The translations under genes and the position numbers were made by a program. This document shows, in pieces, positions 1 to 8,565 of a stretch of 64,000 nt of DNA. Numbering within the stretch: position 1 is the first letter of the stretch; each line of letters opens with the position of its first letter. A model generated the notes under the pieces. The model searched no databases and was not told where the DNA came from. It saw only the letters and a list, made by a program, of their open reading frames with translations. Origin of the DNA: DASUVM01 sp963704675. GTDB lineage: Bacteria; Patescibacteriota; Saccharimonadia; Saccharimonadales; Saccharimonadaceae. Location: the NCBI GenBank assembly GCA_963704675.1, contig OY969928.1, forward strand, positions 186,001 through 250,000, written 5' to 3'.

Positions 1-3000
1 GGAGTCTACGGCGAAGTTACCAAACCAGAAACTATTAACTACCGTACCCAAAAACCTGAACGCGACGGTTTGTTCTGTGAGCGAATCTTTGGTCCAGTCA
101 AAGACATCAACCCACATGACGCCAAACTAAAGGGTGTTCGTTCTCGCGAAGCTGCTGTTGACAAAAACGGTGAGCTGGTAACTCGAAGTCATCGTTCGTC
201 GTGAGCGCATGGGCCACATTCAGCTTGGCCGCACCAGTTGCGCACATTTGGTTTATGCGCGGCACCCCAAGTGCCATGAGCTTACTACTTGGTGTGACTG
301 TTCGAAACCTAGAGCGTATCGCCTATTTTGCAAGTTACATTATCCTGAACGTTGACAATGAAAAGCGCGACCAAATGCTTAGCTGATGCTGAAGCTGAAC
401 TCGAAGCTGGCTAAAGCTGCTATCAAAATCCGTTACGAAAAAGCTGCCGAAGATGAAAGTGCCGACGTAAAAGCACTCGCCGAAGAGCAAACCCGAGAAC
501 TCGACGAAGTTGAACGAAAGCTATCTACAGAAGAAAGACGCAACTTGAAAGCCTTGTAAAAATGCCGCTTATGTACTGAAACACGACTACCGAGCCTTCC
601 TGACGAATACCGCGACATCGCCAAGGTTGGCATGGGTGGTACTGCACTTAAACGAACTTCTCAAGGAAATCAACCTCGACACACTCATTGAAGAGCTTGA
701 CCGAAGAAGCTGAAACTGCCAAAGGGCCAGCGCAAGAAGAAACTCATGAAGCGTCTCAAGGTGCTTGAAGGTATGCAGCGCGCCGGTATCAAACCAGAGA
801 GCACTGTGTGTAACTGTTCTGCCAGTCATTCCTCCGGACCTTCGTCCAATGGTGCAGCTGACCGGTGGCCGTTTTGCGACATCTGACCTTAATGACCTTT
901 ACCGCCGTGTTATCAACCGTAACAACCGTCTGAAAAAGCTGATCGACCTCAATGCTCCTGAAGTTATCCGCCGCAACGAAATGCGCATGCTTCAAGAAGC
1001 AGTTGATGCCTTAATTGACAACTCAGCTGCCCGTGGTGGCCGTGCCGTCATCGCAACTGGTGGTCGTCGTCGTCTGAAATCACTCAGCGACATGCTCAAA
1101 GGTAAGCAAGGTCGTTTCCGCCAGAACCTGCTTGGTAAGCGTGTCGACTACTCTGGCCGTTCAGTTATCGTGGCTGGTCCTGAGCTGAAGATTCACCAAT
1201 GTGGTCTGCCAAAACAGATGGCGCTTGAACTCTTCAAACCATTCGTTATTAGCTGGCTGCTCCGCGAGAGAACACGCCCACAACATCCGCTCGGCAACTC
1301 GTTTGATCGAATCAGGCGACAGCGATCGTATGGGACGCGCTCGATGAAGTGATCGAAGGCAAATACGTTCTACTGAACCGTGCGCCGTCACTTCACCGTC
1401 TTGTCAATCCAGGCTTTCCAGCCAAAATTGATTGAAGGTAAGGCTATCCAGCTGCACCCGCTTGTTTGTAAAGGATTCAACGCCGACTTCGACGGTGACC
1501 AGATGGCTGTTCACTTGCCGCTATCGACGGAAGCTCAAGATGAAGCTCGCGAGCTGATGGCTGCGACCAACAACTTGCTAAAACCAGCTGATGGTTCACC
1601 GATCTTGAACATCGCGCAGGACATCGTGCTTGGTTGTTACTACCTGACGTACCCAAAACCAAGTGCTCAAACTGACAAGGTAAGACGCTTACAGCTCTGT
1701 TGCTGAAGCAATCATGGCCTTCGACACAGGTGCAGATCAAACTCCAGACACCAATCCGTGTCTTCGCTAAGGGTGAAATTCGCGAAACAACGCTTGGCCG
1801 CGTATACTTTAACGAAATATTGCCGGAAGACTTCCCATACATCGAAGACATCATGACCAAAAAAGCACCTCAACAAAGTTCTTGCCCGCATCTTTAACAA
1901 ATACGGCCAAGAAGAAACTGCCGAGACTGCTGACGACATCAAAGACTTAGCATTGCGATTATGCAACCATCGCTGCCGTTTCAACCGGTATGACATGACT
2001 ACTTCGACGTTCCTGAGAATTGCTGAGTATCATCGCCGAAGGTGACGAGCGAACTGCAGCTCATTTCAGAACAGTACGAACAAGGTCTGATCACTGAAGA
2101 AGAACGCTACAGCCTGACGGTTGAAGCATGGCGCAATATCGACAAAGAGGTAATTGAAGCTACTGAAAGAACGCATCTTGCAAGAAGACACCGTCATTGC
2201 CGTGCATGGTTGACTCTGGTGCCCGTGGTGATATCTACTAACGTGAAACTTGCAACTGCCATGATCGGTGTCATGGTGGACGCAACCGGTAAAGAAATTG
2301 AGCTGCCAATCCGTTCAAGCTTCAAAAAAGGTCTTTCACCACTTGAAGCCTTCGTGGCAACTCGTGGTACACGTAAAGGTCTGATCGACACCGCCCTGAA
2401 GACCGCCGACTCAGGTTACTTGACTCGACGTCTGGTTGATGTGTCCCAAGATGTCTTTACGGTTGCAGAAGAAGCTGAAGACCCAGGCTTTACGATTTAC
2501 CGTACTGAAACTGAAGAAACCATGATTGAGTTCGGCGACCGTCTGTACGGTCGCTACGCAGCCGAAGACGTACAGGGCCACATCAAAGCTGGCGAGCTGA
2601 TTACCCGCGAAATCGCTGATGCAATCGAAGCTGACGAAACTATTAGCGACAGTTAGTATCATGAGCGTTCTGACTGCGCTAACCTTCGTGGTATTCCGCA
2701 AAAGAGCTACGGTATCGACATGGCAACCGGCAAGCTCGTTGCCGCTGCACAGCCAGTCGGTGTTATCGCCGCTCAGTCAGTCGGTGAGCCTGGTACGCAG
2801 CTGACGCTTAACACCTTCCACGCTGCTGGTGTAGCTGGTGATGACATCACCCAGGGTCTGCCGCGTGTCGATGAGTTGTTCGAAGCACGCACACCAAAGG
2901 GTGAAGCCTACTTAAGTGAAATTGACTGGTACGGTTCAAGTTTGGGAAGATGGCGACAAATACATCGTCCAAGTCACCCCAGAAAAAGGCAAGAGTCGAC

Positions 3001-3744
3001 AACTGTTACTTGAAGGCCGCAATGGTTCGTGTTAAGAACTGGTACTGATGTCACTGCTGGTGACGTACTCGCAAGTGACGATGACGAATCAGCCGTCCGC
3101 TTACTGCACCATTCGACGGTACAGTTGAAGTAGCAAGAAAGACATGTTAATTGTCAATGCCAACCAACATGCACCTGTTCGCTACGAAATTCCTGGCTTC
3201 AAGCAGCTTGACGTCAAAGATGGTGACACCGTTGAAGCCGGTGACCGTCTGACGAGTGGTTCAATCAACTTGCACGATCTGATGCGCCTCAAGGGTATCG
3301 AAGCAACACAGCGTTACATCATTAACGAAGTGCTTGCGTATCTACGCCGCACAGGGTCAGAACATCGCCGACAAGCACCTTGAGATCATCGTGCGCCAGA
3401 TGTTTAGCCGAGTGCAAATTGAAGACCCAGGTGATCACCGTTCGTTACTGGTGACATCGTATCAAAAGCTGCTGTGGTTGAAGCAAATGGCACACTGACA
3501 GCCGAAGGTAAAACACCGGCACAATTTACACAGCTGCTGCTTGGTATCACCAAGGTGTCGATTTGGTCAGACAGCTTCCTCTCAGCTGCCTCGTTCCAAG
3601 ACACGACCCGTGTTCTGATCAACGCTGCTGTCAGTGGCCGTGTCGACAACCTCTACGGTCTTGAAAGAAAACGTCATCATCGGTCGCAAGATTCCAGTTG
3701 GTACTGGTGTTGTACAGCCAGTTGAAGAGTTTACCGAAGTCTAG
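1..3744 (+). CDS. rpoC: RNA polymerase beta-prime subunit, 5'-truncated and interrupted by many indels
   Basis: Largest subunit of RNA polymerase, carrying the catalytic Mg. The window opens inside the gene. Readable blocks in successive frames give the family landmarks: ERDGLFCERIFGPVKD near the start, RRERMGHIQL, the catalytic NADFDGDQMAVH (NADFDGD at 1479-1499), TRGTRKGLIDTALKTA and GVIAAQSVGEPGTQ. By eye about 20 or more one-base insertions or deletions break the frame (for example near 183, 229, 379, 412, 1690 and 2660), so no single ORF spans it. The gene is essential and the protein blocks are well conserved, so sequencing or assembly error is likelier than real decay. Neither zinc site of beta-prime is intact: see findings. 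A hairpin terminator follows the stop at 3742-3744. Confidence 0.95.
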
Positions 3745-3763
3745 TAAAGTATTCTCAACCAAC

Positions 3764-3799
3764 AATACACCCTGTTGAAAAGCAGGGTGTATTTGTTTT
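3764..3799 (+). terminator. rho-independent terminator of rpoC
   Basis: Stem AATACACCCTGTT / AGCAGGGTGTATT (3764-3776 with 3781-3793), GAAA loop, then a T-rich tail. The stem base AATACACC/GGTGTATT recurs in the rpsJ and rpsI terminators. Confidence 0.9.
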
Positions 3800-3848
3800 C
3801 TGCGAAATATATATTATAGTTAAACTGCCATTCGTCGAAAGGTAAGTC

Positions 3849-4205
3849 ATGAGCAAGCTCATTAATGCCAACCTAAAGGTTGACCCTGACTCCGGCGAGG
3901 CTGCCTTCATCATTATGGGGGAACTCGCCCAACGAGAAGAGCTTCTTCGTCAGATAAAACTTCTTAACTATTGGGAGATGTGTTTTGAATTTCCTCTGAT
4001 CGATATATTGCCAACGAGGGGATGGATGTTGAAGAGGCGTGGCGACGCGCCATCATGGCACAGGATTATTGATGACATTGCACGCATACTTTCAAAACAT
4101 CAAGAATCACATTGCGGTGACGAGAGGTTCATCTTCAATTACAACCTCAATGAAACGATAGAGTTTCACAAGCACGCTCCCTCTACTCTGGCAAACCTGA
4201 ATTAA
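3849..4205 (+). CDS. hypothetical protein, single-gene unit
   Basis: 118 codons, ATG preceded by the SD-like GAAAGG (TCGAAAGGTAAGTCATG). I do not recognise the family. The product is soluble-looking with no signal peptide, and has a Leu/Glu-rich segment (about residues 26-40) and a His/Asn-rich C-terminal third. It stands alone between the rpoC terminator and a branched hairpin at 4215-4291. The context is that of a stand-alone accessory gene wedged between rpoC and the str operon. Coding status rests on the SD, the length and the flanking terminators. Confidence 0.6.
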   Translation: MSKLINANLKVDPDSGEAAFIIMGELAQREELLRQIKLLNYWEMCFEFPLIDILPTRGWMLKRRGDAPSWHRIIDDIARILSKHQESHCGDERFIFNYNLNETIEFHKHAPSTLANLN

Positions 4206-4214
4206 ATGATGTTG

Positions 4215-4291
4215 GCCCGCCCGCCCCGTCAAGAGCGGCGAGTGAGTCCTTCTCACTTGCACCACTCTAGATAGGGTGGGCTCTTTTCGTT
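4215..4291 (+). terminator. branched terminator-like hairpin
   Basis: Outer stem GCCCGCCC (4215-4222) with GGGTGGGC (4274-4281) encloses an inner stem GCGAGTGAG (4238-4246) / CTCACTTGC (4252-4260). A T-rich run (CTCTTTTCGTTTT) follows. It lies directly after the 3849 gene. Confidence 0.7.
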
Positions 4292-4365
4292 TTGATAATT
4301 TGCATCATTTTGCAATATCGATTACTATCGGCAATGCCAGCGTCAGTCAATACCTGGAGTAACCC

Positions 4366-4707
4366 GTGGCAGACAAGGTCAGTGTTAGCATACGTCTCAG
4401 CGTCGGATCGGACCAACATAAGGCTGAGCTTGCTGTATCTCCCGAGTTTCCCGAAAAAGAGAAGTTCTTCAAGGCAGTTGAATCGTGCATGCCGCAAGTA
4501 TTGACTGTTCAAACGAATAGCCTCGCATTTCTACAACGTCCTACTGAGCAGCCGATAGATCCCTGGAGGAAGTATCACCAGTTTTGTAGGCGTGTTCTAC
4601 TGGCTCATCTTGCAAATTATGGCCAGAGCAGTCATGAGTATTCGTTTTTCGTTTCTCTCCGTGAAACAGAGCGACTATCGTGTGCTTTTGGCGCAAGAGT
4701 TGTCTAG
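4366..4707 (+). CDS. hypothetical protein, GTG start
   Basis: 113 codons. The GTG start at 4366 was chosen because CTGGAG lies just upstream at SD distance. The product has no membrane segment or signal peptide and matches no family I know. A long AT-to-GC mixed hairpin terminator follows at 4785-4864. Together with the 3849 gene it forms the short accessory stretch between rpoC and rpsL. A few codons could be read from the overlapping frame at 4292, but that reading lacks an SD. Confidence 0.5.
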   Translation: MADKVSVSIRLSVGSDQHKAELAVSPEFPEKEKFFKAVESCMPQVLTVQTNSLAFLQRPTEQPIDPWRKYHQFCRRVLLAHLANYGQSSHEYSFFVSLRETERLSCAFGARVV

Positions 4708-4784
4708 TTGAGTATGTTATTGGGTTCAAGGAGCCGACGCACGACAACACGCAGCAAGACTACGCCGGCGTTTACAGAGCTCGT

Positions 4785-4864
4785 AGAGAAAGAGAGGCCA
4801 CCGGAGGCGCTCGAAAGGCGTTTCGGGCAGGAGCTTAGTTTTCGGCGGGCTCTCTTTCTTTTTA
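4785..4864 (+). terminator. rho-independent terminator before the str operon
   Basis: AGAGAAAGAGAGGCC (4785-4799) pairs with GGGCTCTCTTTCT (4847-4859), and a T run follows. A smaller GGCGCTCGAAAGGCG-type stem lies inside. Confidence 0.75.
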
Positions 4865-4874
4865 ACGAATAAAC

Positions 4875-4984
4875 TGCTATAATCAGCGTTAGAGTTTCAG
4901 AGTAAGTGAGGTTTTGCAGGGAGTGCTGACCAAGCAGCGCCATTACTTACTTGATATCAGCACTATAAAGGAGCATAGTTTTCG
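4875..4984 (+). promoter_or_regulatory. extended -10 promoter and structured leader of rpsL-rpsG
   Basis: TGCTATAAT at 4875-4883 is an extended -10 box, giving a leader of about 95 nt. Two stems interleave in it: AGTAAGT (4901-4907) with ACTTACT (4945-4951), and AGTGCTGA (4922-4929) with TCAGCACT (4957-4964). They can form only as alternatives or as a pseudoknot. The second ends just before the SD AAGGAG (4968-4973). This is consistent with autoregulation of the str operon; that role is inferred. Confidence 0.65.
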
Positions 4985-5398
4985 ATGCCAACAATGAACC
5001 AACTGGTACGCAAACCTCGAAAGAGCGTGCCAAAAAAAAGTAAATCACCTCATCTTGGCCGCATCCAAAATGCCTTGAAGGTGAAATATTACGCAAAAGA
5101 TGCACCATTGAAGCGTGGTGTTTGTATTCGTGTTACCACTAAAACCCCCCGTAAACCAAACTCAGCCCTTCGTAAGGTCGCTCGTGTGCGCCTGACAAAT
5201 GGCTATGAAGTATGGGCCTACATCCCTGGCGAGGGCCACAACCTACAAGAACACGCCGTTGTCTTAATTCGTGGCGGCCGTGTGCCAGATCTTCCTGGTG
5301 TGCGTTATCACGTTGTTCGTGGCCACCTTGACCTACAAGGGGTGAAAGATCGCAAAAACGCCCGTAGCAAGTATGGCGTGAAGAAAGAGAGTAAGTAA
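4985..5398 (+). CDS. rpsL: 30S ribosomal protein S12
   Basis: Decoding-centre protein of the small subunit, 137 aa, with a short N-terminal extension relative to E. coli S12 (about 124 aa). TPRKPNSALRK keeps the Lys equivalent to E. coli K42. The second streptomycin-linked position, in the usual GGRVKDLPGV loop, reads GGRVPDLPGV: Pro101 replaces the Lys equivalent to K87. The DLPG context of the Asp modified by RimO remains. An AAGGAG SD precedes the ATG. rpsG starts 1 nt after the stop. Confidence 0.98.
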   Translation: MPTMNQLVRKPRKSVPKKSKSPHLGRIQNALKVKYYAKDAPLKRGVCIRVTTKTPRKPNSALRKVARVRLTNGYEVWAYIPGEGHNLQEHAVVLIRGGRVPDLPGVRYHVVRGHLDLQGVKDRKNARSKYGVKKESK

Positions 5399-5399
5399 T

Positions 5400-5879
5400 A
5401 TGCCACGTAAAGTTACCAAATCACTTCAGCGCCGAGTAGATCCTGACCGCAAATATAATTCAGTGCAAGTGCAGCGCTTAATTAACAAGAGTATGTTAAG
5501 CGGCAAAAAGCAACTTGCTGAACGCCAAGTATATAGTGCTCTTGAAATCGCTGCTAAAAAGTTAAAGTCTGAGAATCCTCTTGAGATTTTTGAAGTAGCT
5601 TTAAAAAATATTGCACCCAATGTTGAAGTAAAAAGCCGCCGTGTTGGTGGTGCCAACTATCAAATTCCATTCCCAATTCATGGTCACCGCGTGCAGCATT
5701 TCACTTTTATGTGGCTCGTGGGGGCTGCGCGTGCCCGCAGCGGTATGCCTTATAATCAGCGTCTCGCGAATGAAATTGTAGACGCTTACAATCAAACTGG
5801 TGCAGCCTTCAAGAAAAAAGAAGATACCCATAAGATGGCCGAAGCTAACCGCGCTTTTGCACATTTTGCTCGCAGTTAG
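5400..5879 (+). CDS. rpsG: 30S ribosomal protein S7
   Basis: Nucleates assembly of the 16S 3' domain (head). 159 aa, normal length. Recognised by PRKVTKSLQRR at the N terminus, VEVKSRRVGGANYQIP (about 75-90) and the C-terminal KKEDTHKMAEANRAFAH. It is co-transcribed with rpsL. In most bacteria fusA follows at once. Here an SD with a six-codon ORF and then three unrelated genes come between S7 and EF-G. Confidence 0.98.
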   Translation: MPRKVTKSLQRRVDPDRKYNSVQVQRLINKSMLSGKKQLAERQVYSALEIAAKKLKSENPLEIFEVALKNIAPNVEVKSRRVGGANYQIPFPIHGHRVQHFTFMWLVGAARARSGMPYNQRLANEIVDAYNQTGAAFKKKEDTHKMAEANRAFAHFARS

Positions 5880-5911
5880 TAACACTTTTAGTTTTAGCTT
5901 GAGCTACCTAA

Positions 5912-5946
5912 AGAGGAGCAGGGGTATGGCAAAATTACACCAATGA
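5912..5946 (+). other. orphan SD with six-codon ORF after rpsG
   Basis: A strong SD (AGAGGAG) is followed by ATG at 5926 and the six-codon reading M-A-K-L-H-Q-stop (5926-5946). It may be the vestigial initiation region of the gene that once followed rpsG (fusA in the ancestral order), or a leader peptide. No function is known. Confidence 0.35.
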
Positions 5947-5972
5947 CAGAGAACTGTTTTTAGTTTAACCCA

Positions 5973-6000
5973 TTGACATGTTTTGTAAATTTTAGATAAT
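5973..6000 (+). promoter_or_regulatory. sigma70-type promoter of the 6042 gene
   Basis: TTGACA (5973-5978), 16-bp spacer, GATAAT (5995-6000). This is among the closest matches to consensus in the window, and implies the 6042 gene is transcribed independently of rpsG. Confidence 0.75.
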
Positions 6001-6041
6001 GTCACTGGCCGCTTTTAGGTTATTTTGAAAAGGACGATGCC

Positions 6042-6707
6042 ATGGAGATTCCAGCTACCAAGTTGGCGACTCGTATTGCTGAAGTCTATTCGGATATTAT
6101 GCCGCTTAAAACGAAAACTGTCGCACAACTAGCAACGGCTCTTCATGAAGGGCGAGGAGCCGTGCGGCAAGGGCGACACCTATTTGTTGTGCTAGCACCA
6201 CCGTTCGGTCAGTTGCACGACAGTCCAGCCTTCATCGCAGGTAGAATCCACAAGGATGTGTCCGACTATCAAGTCATTCAAGTAAAGAGCGTGTCAGCGT
6301 TTTTCCGTGAGCGTGCCAAGGAGGCAATCAAACCACGTAATATGCAGGCGACCTGGTTGCCAGTGGCTACCCCGACAGCCGCAATTGTTCCGATGAGTGG
6401 GCATCTTGACGGCCCGATCGCAACAACAAACCGGGTCAAGCCCAGGGCTACTTACGAGTGGTATGACTTGCAAGCTGTGCCGATCGGCGGTATCGTATGC
6501 CGGCTTGATGCCCGGAAGGCGTTGTACGTTTTTCAGCGTATCAATGCGAATCAGTGGATGCAGTTCTTGCTGAAGGACGCTATCGGCACAATAGACTTGC
6601 TTGCAATTCTTGCTGATTTGCAAGCAAAGTATGGACCGATAGATGGCCTCCTGCGTGATCCAGGCTGTGCGAAGCTGGCTCTCCTGCACAAGCCTCTTTT
6701 CAAGTAG
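6042..6707 (+). CDS. unknown paralogue 1 of 3 (LATRIAE / WYDL family)
   Basis: 221 aa, no recognised family. It shares a layout with the next two genes: N-terminal KLATRIAEVY; VAQLATALHEG about residues 27-37, followed by an RQGRHLFVVL strand; a variable middle; EWYDLQAVPIGGIVCRLD near 139-156; FQRIN soon after; and a C-terminal Asp-rich helix with a near-terminal Cys. No signal peptide or membrane segment, so cytosolic. It has its own promoter, an SD (AAAAGGA) before the ATG, and a GC-rich hairpin at 6720-6753. Base composition and Arg codon use (CGG) look different from the adjacent ribosomal genes, suggesting acquisition. It interrupts the usual rpsG-fusA junction. Confidence 0.7.
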   Translation: MEIPATKLATRIAEVYSDIMPLKTKTVAQLATALHEGRGAVRQGRHLFVVLAPPFGQLHDSPAFIAGRIHKDVSDYQVIQVKSVSAFFRERAKEAIKPRNMQATWLPVATPTAAIVPMSGHLDGPIATTNRVKPRATYEWYDLQAVPIGGIVCRLDARKALYVFQRINANQWMQFLLKDAIGTIDLLAILADLQAKYGPIDGLLRDPGCAKLALLHKPLFK

Positions 6708-6719
6708 CTCAAGATGGCC

Positions 6720-6753
6720 ATGCGCCCCGGTTCTTCGTCGTTCCGGGGCGCAT
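6720..6753 (+). terminator. hairpin after paralogue 1
   Basis: ATGCGCCCCGG / CCGGGGCGCAT perfect 11-bp stem with a 12-nt loop. There is no clear T run, so termination is probable rather than certain. Confidence 0.6.
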
Positions 6754-6789
6754 ATCCAATTACCAGCCGTTTAAAAACACCTGAATAGA

Positions 6790-6818
6790 TTGATAAATGC
6801 TCTAGTTTTTTACATAAT
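6790..6818 (+). promoter_or_regulatory. promoter of paralogue 2
   Basis: TTGATA (6790-6795), 17-bp spacer, CATAAT (6813-6818), 36 nt before the ATG of the 6854 gene. Confidence 0.65.
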
Positions 6819-6853
6819 AGCATTAGCCAATTCAGCTACGAAGGGGTTGTGCT

Positions 6854-7444
6854 ATGCGGATATCAGTTTTTGATTTGGCAGCTCGTATCGCCCAAACTTC
6901 AAGTAACTTCGTATTTAACAATACGACCGTTGCGCAACTGGCGACCGTATTGTTGCACGGCAGTGGAATCGTACGGCAAGGGCAACATTGTATTGTCATA
7001 CTCGACACGCCTTTCAATGCCGAGTTTATTAACAAGCCAGTATGTATTATTGGTGTGCTTGACGACAATCAGCTGACCCGACCCATTGCTGATGGAAGCA
7101 GTGTAGTTTCATTCATCCGGCAATGTCATCCCGAACTCAACCCTGCACCCCACACAAGCTACGAGAGTGGCATGGCGCCACCGTGGTTGCATCGGTGGTA
7201 CGACCTTCGAAGGGTGCGGGTGGGAGATATCGTATACCACCTGGACGAGGCAGGAATTTTTCACATGTTCCAGCGGCTCAACAACGACTATTGGGGACCA
7301 GCTACTATACCACTAGGTGCCTGGCATGCAGTAGATATTGCCAGCATTCTACAAGGGATGGGTGGTGAAAGGAGCGTCGACGGGCTCGTAAGCGATTCAA
7401 GGTGCGCTGAACCGATGCTTTTCCGCCAACCCCCTGACAACTGA
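6854..7444 (+). CDS. unknown paralogue 2 of 3 (LATRIAE / WYDL family)
   Basis: 196 aa, the shortest of the three. It keeps DLAARIAQ, TVAQLATVLLHG, VRQGQHCIVIL, RWYDLRRVRVGDIVYHLDE and FQRLNNDYWG, ending in a Cys-containing tail. The middle region between the second beta-like block and WYDL is about 25-30 residues shorter than in its neighbours, so this segment is dispensable or variable. SD GAAGGGG lies before the ATG. It has its own promoter and a two-stem hairpin after the stop, so the three genes look like three separate units rather than one operon. Function unknown. Confidence 0.7.
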   Translation: MRISVFDLAARIAQTSSNFVFNNTTVAQLATVLLHGSGIVRQGQHCIVILDTPFNAEFINKPVCIIGVLDDNQLTRPIADGSSVVSFIRQCHPELNPAPHTSYESGMAPPWLHRWYDLRRVRVGDIVYHLDEAGIFHMFQRLNNDYWGPATIPLGAWHAVDIASILQGMGGERSVDGLVSDSRCAEPMLFRQPPDN

Positions 7445-7453
7445 ATCGGCCAT

Positions 7454-7487
7454 GTACTCTCGGATCACCGAGGTGCTACGAGAGTAC
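7454..7487 (+). terminator. hairpin after paralogue 2
   Basis: GTACTCTCG (7454-7462) pairs with CGAGAGTAC (7479-7487) around an inner CACC/GGTG stem. Confidence 0.6.
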
Positions 7488-7566
7488 AAATGCCATTTGA
7501 GCTATCTCCTCGATCCAAGAACTAACGTTTTCTCACAAATATAACTTCAGTGACTCAAAGGGTACT

Positions 7567-7595
7567 TCACTTAAGCCCCGCCGGAGCTTAAGTGA
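7567..7595. repeat. 10-bp inverted repeat in the 7445-7712 spacer
   Basis: TCACTTAAGC (7567-7576) and GCTTAAGTGA (7586-7595) around CCCGCCGGA. It lies between the hairpin of paralogue 2 and the promoter of paralogue 3. It could be an operator, a second terminator or an insertion scar. The rest of this 268-bp spacer shows nothing else. Confidence 0.5.
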
Positions 7596-7641
7596 GAAAG
7601 AGTGGCCTGGAAGGGGTTTGGCGATTCGGATTACCTTGCAC

Positions 7642-7669
7642 TTGATTTTCTTTAGGTTTCTCGCATAAT
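7642..7669 (+). promoter_or_regulatory. promoter of paralogue 3
   Basis: TTGATT (7642-7647), 16-bp spacer, CATAAT (7664-7669). The same -10 sequence is used by paralogue 2. Confidence 0.65.
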
Positions 7670-7712
7670 ATGAAGTAGCCGATTTCAGTTTGACTATCGA
7701 AAGGTTGGCGTT

Positions 7713-8399
7713 ATGCGAGTACGTGCGATAGATCTAGCAACTCGTATTGCCGAGGCATATGCCAAAACAATAGTACTCGAAGGTGAAACAACCGCACGTT
7801 TGGCGACTGCCCTGCACAAAGGTGCCGGCATAATCCGGCAAGACCACCACTGCATTGTCGTGCTAGGATCGCTGCTTGATCCAAGGTTTAACGGACAACC
7901 GGTATGTGTTGCTGATCATCTTGGAAAGAGGCAATGGAAACGCCCCGCAATAAAAGCAAGCAACATTGCCTACTACTTCAGCCAGCATTGCCTTGAACTT
8001 GGCTCTTTCAAACAAAGGGGAGCGAGGGGCAAATATTGGGTACCCGCCACTCAGCACTCACTTGCCATCATCCCAATCGGTGGAAACCTTGGCGAGCCTG
8101 TAGACCAGACAGCTAGTGCGACCTCTTCGACCGTCTACAACTGGTACGACCTTCGGGAGGTACCAATCGGTGGCATCGTTTATCGGCTCACGAGTATACG
8201 CACGCTCACCGTCTTTCAACGTCTCAGCCAGAAACACTGGGGGCGGTTCTGTATCTCAGACGCCACCAACATGGTAGACCTGGGAGCAGTCATGAGCTCT
8301 TTGACAGGAAAAGATGACCAGATTGACAGCCTCGAGCTCGATAATAAGTGCAGCGCCTTGACATTGATCCGTCAACCTCCCAAACTACCGAATAACTGA
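7713..8399 (+). CDS. unknown paralogue 3 of 3 (LATRIAE / WYDL family)
   Basis: 228 aa, the longest copy. DLATRIAEAYAK, TARLATALHKGAG, IRQDHHCIVVLGS, NWYDLREVPIGGIVYRLT and FQRLSQKHWGRF align with the other two genes, and copy 3 is closest to copy 1 in the WYDL block. The repeated invariant positions (Thr-Arg/Ala-Arg-Ile-Ala, Arg-Gln, Trp-Tyr-Asp-Leu, Gly-Ile-Val, Phe-Gln-Arg) suggest a folded domain under selection. SD GAAAGG precedes the ATG. A 14-bp perfect hairpin follows, and then the fusA leader. Confidence 0.7.
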   Translation: MRVRAIDLATRIAEAYAKTIVLEGETTARLATALHKGAGIIRQDHHCIVVLGSLLDPRFNGQPVCVADHLGKRQWKRPAIKASNIAYYFSQHCLELGSFKQRGARGKYWVPATQHSLAIIPIGGNLGEPVDQTASATSSTVYNWYDLREVPIGGIVYRLTSIRTLTVFQRLSQKHWGRFCISDATNMVDLGAVMSSLTGKDDQIDSLELDNKCSALTLIRQPPKLPNN

Positions 8400-8410
8400 A
8401 GATCGGCGTG

Positions 8411-8450
8411 GCACCCCGGAAGTCTCTCCCACCAAGGACTTCCGGGGTGC
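8411..8450 (+). terminator. hairpin after paralogue 3
   Basis: GCACCCCGGAAGTC (8411-8424) pairs perfectly with GACTTCCGGGGTGC (8437-8450). Confidence 0.7.
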
Positions 8451-8565
8451 ATGCTAATGCCGCAAGCTAGCTATACAAGCAATAATCTGTTAAACTATTA
8501 TTTAATCGCTGTTTTTTCATGCCTCGAAAACGGCAACAAAGCATAACGTAAGGATGTAAAATCAC

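Noticed and set aside
2042..2701. Independent 204-codon and minus-strand ORFs in rpoC
   Set aside because: The plus ORF is a segment of beta-prime in one frame; the minus ORF is its shadow.
1..3744. rpoC as a true pseudogene, or programmed frameshifting
   Set aside because: Many indels of both signs without slippery sequences, in an essential single-copy gene with conserved residues between them.
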